Source of the DNA: Rhodobiaceae bacterium
Lineage (GTDB): Bacteria > Pseudomonadota > Alphaproteobacteria > RS24
DNA length: 19,487 bases
Assembly (NCBI GenBank): GCA_002689195.1
Contig: NZFC01000010.1
Location: forward strand, 18,948 to 38,434
Direction: 5' to 3'
The notes beneath the pieces were generated by a model that saw only the letters and a list, made by a program, of their open reading frames with translations, was not told the origin of the DNA and searched no databases. Positions 16,486-19,487 of the stretch are shown here, piece after piece. The translations under genes were made by a program, and so were the position numbers. Each line of letters opens with the position of its first letter. Position 1 is the stretch's first letter.

Positions 16486-17604
16486 ATGTCTCAAAATGTG
16501 GTGACCTTGATGGAAAAAAGCGAAGATAAGAAAAAAGCGCTGGAAGCGGCGCTGTCGCAGATCGAAAAGAACTACGGCAAAGGCTCGGTGATGAAGCTGG
16601 GTGACCCTGAAAATATCGTCGAGATCGAATCCGTCTCAACCGGTTCGCTGGGGCTTGATATCGCGCTGGGCATTGGTGGGTTGCCGCGCGGTCGTATTAT
16701 TGAGATTTACGGGCCGGAGAGTTCAGGCAAAACCACCCTGGCCCTGCACACAGTGGCCGAAGCTCAAAAAACCGGCGGCATTTGCGGCTTTATTGATGCC
16801 GAGCATGCGCTGGACCCGGCTTATGCCAATAAGCTGGGCGTGGAAATTGAGGATTTGCTTATCTCGCAGCCGGATAATGGCGAACAGGCCCTTGAAATTG
16901 CCGATACGCTGGTGCGCTCGGGCGCTGTCGATGTGTTGGTCATCGATTCCGTTGCGGCGCTGACGCCGCGCGCCGAGCTTGAGGGCGATATGGGCGACAG
17001 CCTGCCGGGTTTGCAAGCGCGGCTGATGAGCCAAGCGCTGCGTAAGCTGACGGGCTCCATCTCGCGCTCGAACACTATGGTTATTTTCATCAACCAGATT
17101 CGCATGAAAATTGGTGTGATGTTCGGCAGCCCCGAAACCACGACGGGCGGCAATGCGCTGAAATTTTATTCCTCGTGTCGGCTGGACATTCGCCGCATCG
17201 GGGCGATTAAAGACCGCGATGAGGTGATCGGTAACCAGACCCGCGTGAAAGTGGTTAAAAACAAGGTGGCACCGCCGTTCCGCGTGGTTGAATTTGATAT
17301 TCTATATGGTGAGGGTATTTCCAAAACCGGCGAGTTGATCGATCTGGGCGTCAAAGCGGGCGTCGTGGAAAAATCCGGCTCGTGGTACAGCTACGGGCCG
17401 CAACGCATCGGGCAGGGCAAGGAAAATGCGCGCAGCTTTCTGGCCGAAAACCCGGATGTCGCCGATGAAATCGAGACTAAAATCCGCTCGGATGCTGGCC
17501 TCATCGATATTGAGGCATTGACCCAAGACGAAGCCAAGCTTGCCGAAGGTCAAGACGAAGCGCCGATAGAGGAGCCGCCCGCAGAAGAAGCCGCCGGCGC
17601 CTAA
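16486..17604 (+). CDS. recA: Recombinase RecA
   Basis: A 372-residue ATP-dependent strand-exchange protein and co-protease for LexA. Seen: Walker A GPESSGKT (76-83), [10 protein letters not shown] with the catalytic Glu, Walker [11 protein letters not shown], loop L1 region ([18 protein letters not shown]), loop L2 ([18 protein letters not shown]), and the usual acidic C-terminal tail ending [11 protein letters not shown]. The length is slightly above the E. coli protein because of this tail. Ribosome-binding site CGGAGAG. It is monocistronic: a terminator follows, and recX, often placed between recA and alaS, is absent here. Confidence 0.98.
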   Translation: MSQNVVTLMEKSEDKKKALEAALSQIEKNYGKGSVMKLGDPENIVEIESVSTGSLGLDIALGIGGLPRGRIIEIYGPESSGKTTLALHTVAEAQKTGGICGFIDAEHALDPAYANKLGVEIEDLLISQPDNGEQALEIADTLVRSGAVDVLVIDSVAALTPRAELEGDMGDSLPGLQARLMSQALRKLTGSISRSNTMVIFINQIRMKIGVMFGSPETTTGGNALKFYSSCRLDIRRIGAIKDRDEVIGNQTRVKVVKNKVAPPFRVVEFDILYGEGISKTGELIDLGVKAGVVEKSGSWYSYGPQRIGQGKENARSFLAENPDVADEIETKIRSDAGLIDIEALTQDEAKLAEGQDEAPIEEPPAEEAAGA

Positions 17605-17666
17605 GGGCGCTTGCGGTTTACGCGGTTATGTAAGCTTTAAGGGCGGTCGCCGTCCGTTATTTCAGA

Positions 17667-17696
17667 GCCCGGTGCGGAGACGCGCCGGGCTTTTTT
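17667..17696 (+). terminator. Rho-independent terminator of recA
   Basis: GCCCGGTGCG (17667-17676), tetraloop GAGA, CGCGCCGGGC (17681-17690), then six T (17691-17696). The 10-bp GC-rich stem with one G-T pair makes this the strongest terminator in the window. Confidence 0.92.
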
Positions 17697-17769
17697 AATG
17701 AAGCTTGTCGCGGCTCGCCAAGGGCGTTACAAACAGTGAGGGTCATATTCTTGACCGGAGGGAAAAATA

Positions 17770-19487
17770 TTGTCTACGGGCATTGCCGATATCAGAAACA
17801 GTTTTCTGGATTATTTTGAGCGTCATCAGCACCAGCGCGTTGCCTCCAGCCCGCTTGTGCCGCTGAACGATCCGACGCTGTTGTTCACCAATGCTGGCAT
17901 GGTGCCGTTCAAAAACTATTTTACCGGCCAGGAAAAGCCCGATATGGCGCGCGCGGTTAGCGCGCAAAAATGCGTGCGCGCCGGTGGCAAGCATAATGAC
18001 CTCGACAATGTTGGCTACACGGCCCGTCACCACACATTTTTTGAAATGCTGGGCAATTTTTCCTTTGGCGATTATTTCAAGGAGGAAGCGATTTATTTTG
18101 CCTGGGAATTTTTGACCCGCGAACTGGGTCTGCCAGCCGATAAGCTGCTTGCGACGGTGTATGCCGAAGATGACGAAGCTTTCGGTCTGTGGCAGAAGAT
18201 CGCCGGCCTGCCGGAAGAGCGCATCATTCGCATTGCAACCTCGGATAATTTCTGGTCGATGGGTGACACAGGGCCTTGCGGGCCGTGTTCGGAAATCTTT
18301 TTTGACCATGGGCCCGACATTGCCGGCGGGCCGCCGGGCAGTCCGGATGAAGACGGCGACAGGGTCATCGAGATTTGGAACCTTGTTTTCATGCAGTTCG
18401 AGCAGCGCGAAGACGGCACGCGCGTTGACCTGCCCCAGCCCTCTATCGACACCGGCATGGGGCTGGAGCGCATTGGCGCGGTGCTGCAAGGCCAGCACGA
18501 TAATTACGACACGGATTTGATGGTGCATCTGATTGAGGCCTCCGCCGATCTGTCGAAGCAGGCGGTCGATGGCGACCATCGCATGAGCCACCGCGTCATT
18601 GCCGACCATTTGCGCGCGGCCTCGTTTCTCATTTCCGATGGCATTTTGCCGTCAAATGAAGGGCGCGGCTATGTGCTGCGGCGCATCATGCGGCGCGCCA
18701 TGCGCCATGCCCACATGCTGGGCACTAAGGAACCGCTTTTGTGGCAGTTGTTTCCCGAACTGAAAAGCCAGATGGCCGCGGCCTATCCCGAACTGGAGCG
18801 TGCCAGCGCGCTGATTGTCGAAACTTTGCGCCACGAAGAAACCCGTTTTCGCGACATGCTGGGTCGGGGGTTGCGCCTGCTGGAAGACGAGATCGGCCAG
18901 ATGCGCGGCCAAGAACTCGCTGGCGATGTGGCGTTTCGCCTTTACGACACGTTTGGCTTCCCGCTCGATTTAACCCAAGACGCACTTCGTGAACGTGGGC
19001 TGACGGTCGATATAGCGGGCTTCGATGCGGCCATGGAAAAACAACGCGCCGAAGCGCGCGCCAACTGGTCGGGCTCGGGCGAGGAGGCCACCGAAACGGT
19101 CTGGTTTGATATACGCAACACGCATGGGGCGACCGAATTTGTCGGCTACACGGCGACCCAAGCCGAAGGCGTGGTGCAGGCCATTCGCGCCGACGGCGAC
19201 TTGGTTGCGACGGCCACGACCGGCCAACAGGTTGACCTCATCATAAACCAAACGCCGTTTTATGCCGAAAGCGGCGGTCAGGTGGGCGATACCGGTGTTG
19301 TGACGAACGATGCCGGGCTTGAAATAGCCATCACTGATACGCGCAAGAAACTGGGCGACCTGCACGTTTTGTCGGGGGAAATTAAGGCCGGTACGCTTGA
19401 AGAAGGCACGCCGGTTTATCAAAATGTTGACCATGTGCGGCGCGGCCATGTGCGCGCGCATCACAGCGCCACACATCTGCTGCACGA
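17770..19487 (+). CDS. alaS: Alanyl-tRNA synthetase (3' end outside window)
   Basis: The frame codes 572 residues and continues past the window edge; the full protein should be near 880. It charges tRNA-Ala and clears mis-charged Ser and Gly. Seen: class II catalytic core from the N-terminus ([37 protein letters not shown] at 86-103), the tRNA-binding helical region, and the start of the editing domain, ending with the zinc-binding HSATHLLH just before the edge. Start choice: TTG at 17770 gives the conserved N-terminus [16 protein letters not shown], and GGAGGG lies about seven bases upstream; no ATG or GTG fits. It follows the recA terminator, so it needs its own promoter; none is convincing in 17697-17769. 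Confidence 0.96.
   Translation, partial: MSTGIADIRNSFLDYFERHQHQRVASSPLVPLNDPTLLFTNAGMVPFKNYFTGQEKPDMARAVSAQKCVRAGGKHNDLDNVGYTARHHTFFEMLGNFSFGDYFKEEAIYFAWEFLTRELGLPADKLLATVYAEDDEAFGLWQKIAGLPEERIIRIATSDNFWSMGDTGPCGPCSEIFFDHGPDIAGGPPGSPDEDGDRVIEIWNLVFMQFEQREDGTRVDLPQPSIDTGMGLERIGAVLQGQHDNYDTDLMVHLIEASADLSKQAVDGDHRMSHRVIADHLRAASFLISDGILPSNEGRGYVLRRIMRRAMRHAHMLGTKEPLLWQLFPELKSQMAAAYPELERASALIVETLRHEETRFRDMLGRGLRLLEDEIGQMRGQELAGDVAFRLYDTFGFPLDLTQDALRERGLTVDIAGFDAAMEKQRAEARANWSGSGEEATETVWFDIRNTHGATEFVGYTATQAEGVVQAIRADGDLVATATTGQQVDLIINQTPFYAESGGQVGDTGVVTNDAGLEIAITDTRKKLGDLHVLSGEIKAGTLEEGTPVYQNVDHVRRGHVRAHHSATHLLH

Noticed and set aside
17605-17769. recX between recA and alaS
   Set aside because: Only the recA terminator and a short leader fit in this 165-bp gap; no coding remnant of recX is visible.
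17743-18609. 288-codon minus-strand frame opposite alaS
   Set aside because: Shadow of a certain alaS sequence that carries all class II motifs on the plus strand.

Overview
The window looks like chromosomal DNA of an alphaproteobacterium. The evidence is a GC-rich, compact layout (sampled lines of the backbone reach 68 % GC); a LexA box of the alphaproteobacterial GAAC-N7-GAAC type in front of recA; a DksA whose zinc finger keeps only one cysteine; an adrenodoxin-type [2Fe-2S] ferredoxin; a MoxR/CoxE-like VWA pair; and the neighbour pairs uvrC-pgsA and recA-alaS. I cannot name the genus. No rRNA, tRNA, CRISPR array, complete insertion sequence or prophage is visible.

Layout. 1-575 (-): epoxide-hydrolase-like alpha/beta hydrolase cut by the window edge. 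576-1094: a possible 57-aa gene, a Fur-like dyad and an array of eight 13-bp repeats. 1095-2084 (-): dipeptide epimerase. 2231-2551 (+) and 2548-2847 (-): ferredoxin and chorismate mutase, converging with overlapping stops. 3027-4076 (+): thioredoxin-reductase-like ferredoxin-NADP+ reductase. 4080-6500 (-): uvrC-pgsA. 6501-6859: AT-rich gap with DnaA-box-like sites. 6860-8147 (-): pteridine-reductase-like SDR then folB, with two identical palindromes between them. 8275-8877 (+): secreted or outer-membrane protein. 8888-11152 (-): uvrB. 11220-11402 (-): small membrane protein. 11557-12759 (+): aspartate aminotransferase, followed by two small unknown genes (to 13386) in an AT-rich patch that begins inside the aminotransferase gene. 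13566-15612 (-): MoxR ATPase and VWA protein. 15886-16302 (+): dksA. 16486-17604 (+): recA with a LexA-controlled promoter. 17770-end (+): alaS, cut by the window edge.

How the genes work together. uvrB, uvrC and recA give the window a strong DNA-repair content, but only recA carries a recognisable SOS box. The ferredoxin and the ferredoxin reductase lie 0.5 kb apart and could form an NADPH-to-ferredoxin electron path. FolB and the pteridine-reductase-like SDR form a pterin/folate pair. MoxR plus VWA is the usual two-gene chaperone-like cassette.

Most of what is unusual lies outside the coding sequences: (1) a sharp composition change in the aminotransferase gene that continues through two unknown genes, suggesting imported DNA or an assembly join; (2) two copies of a symmetric 18-bp operator-like site 22 bp apart; (3) degenerate 13-bp tandem repeats in unrelated gaps; (4) gene 3' ends so tightly packed that stop codons sit inside terminator hairpins; (5) a uvrB promoter placed so close to the ATG that a leaderless message is predicted. 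No obviously new multi-gene system is visible; the best candidates for unknown biology are the two-gene AT-rich cassette and the tandem operator.
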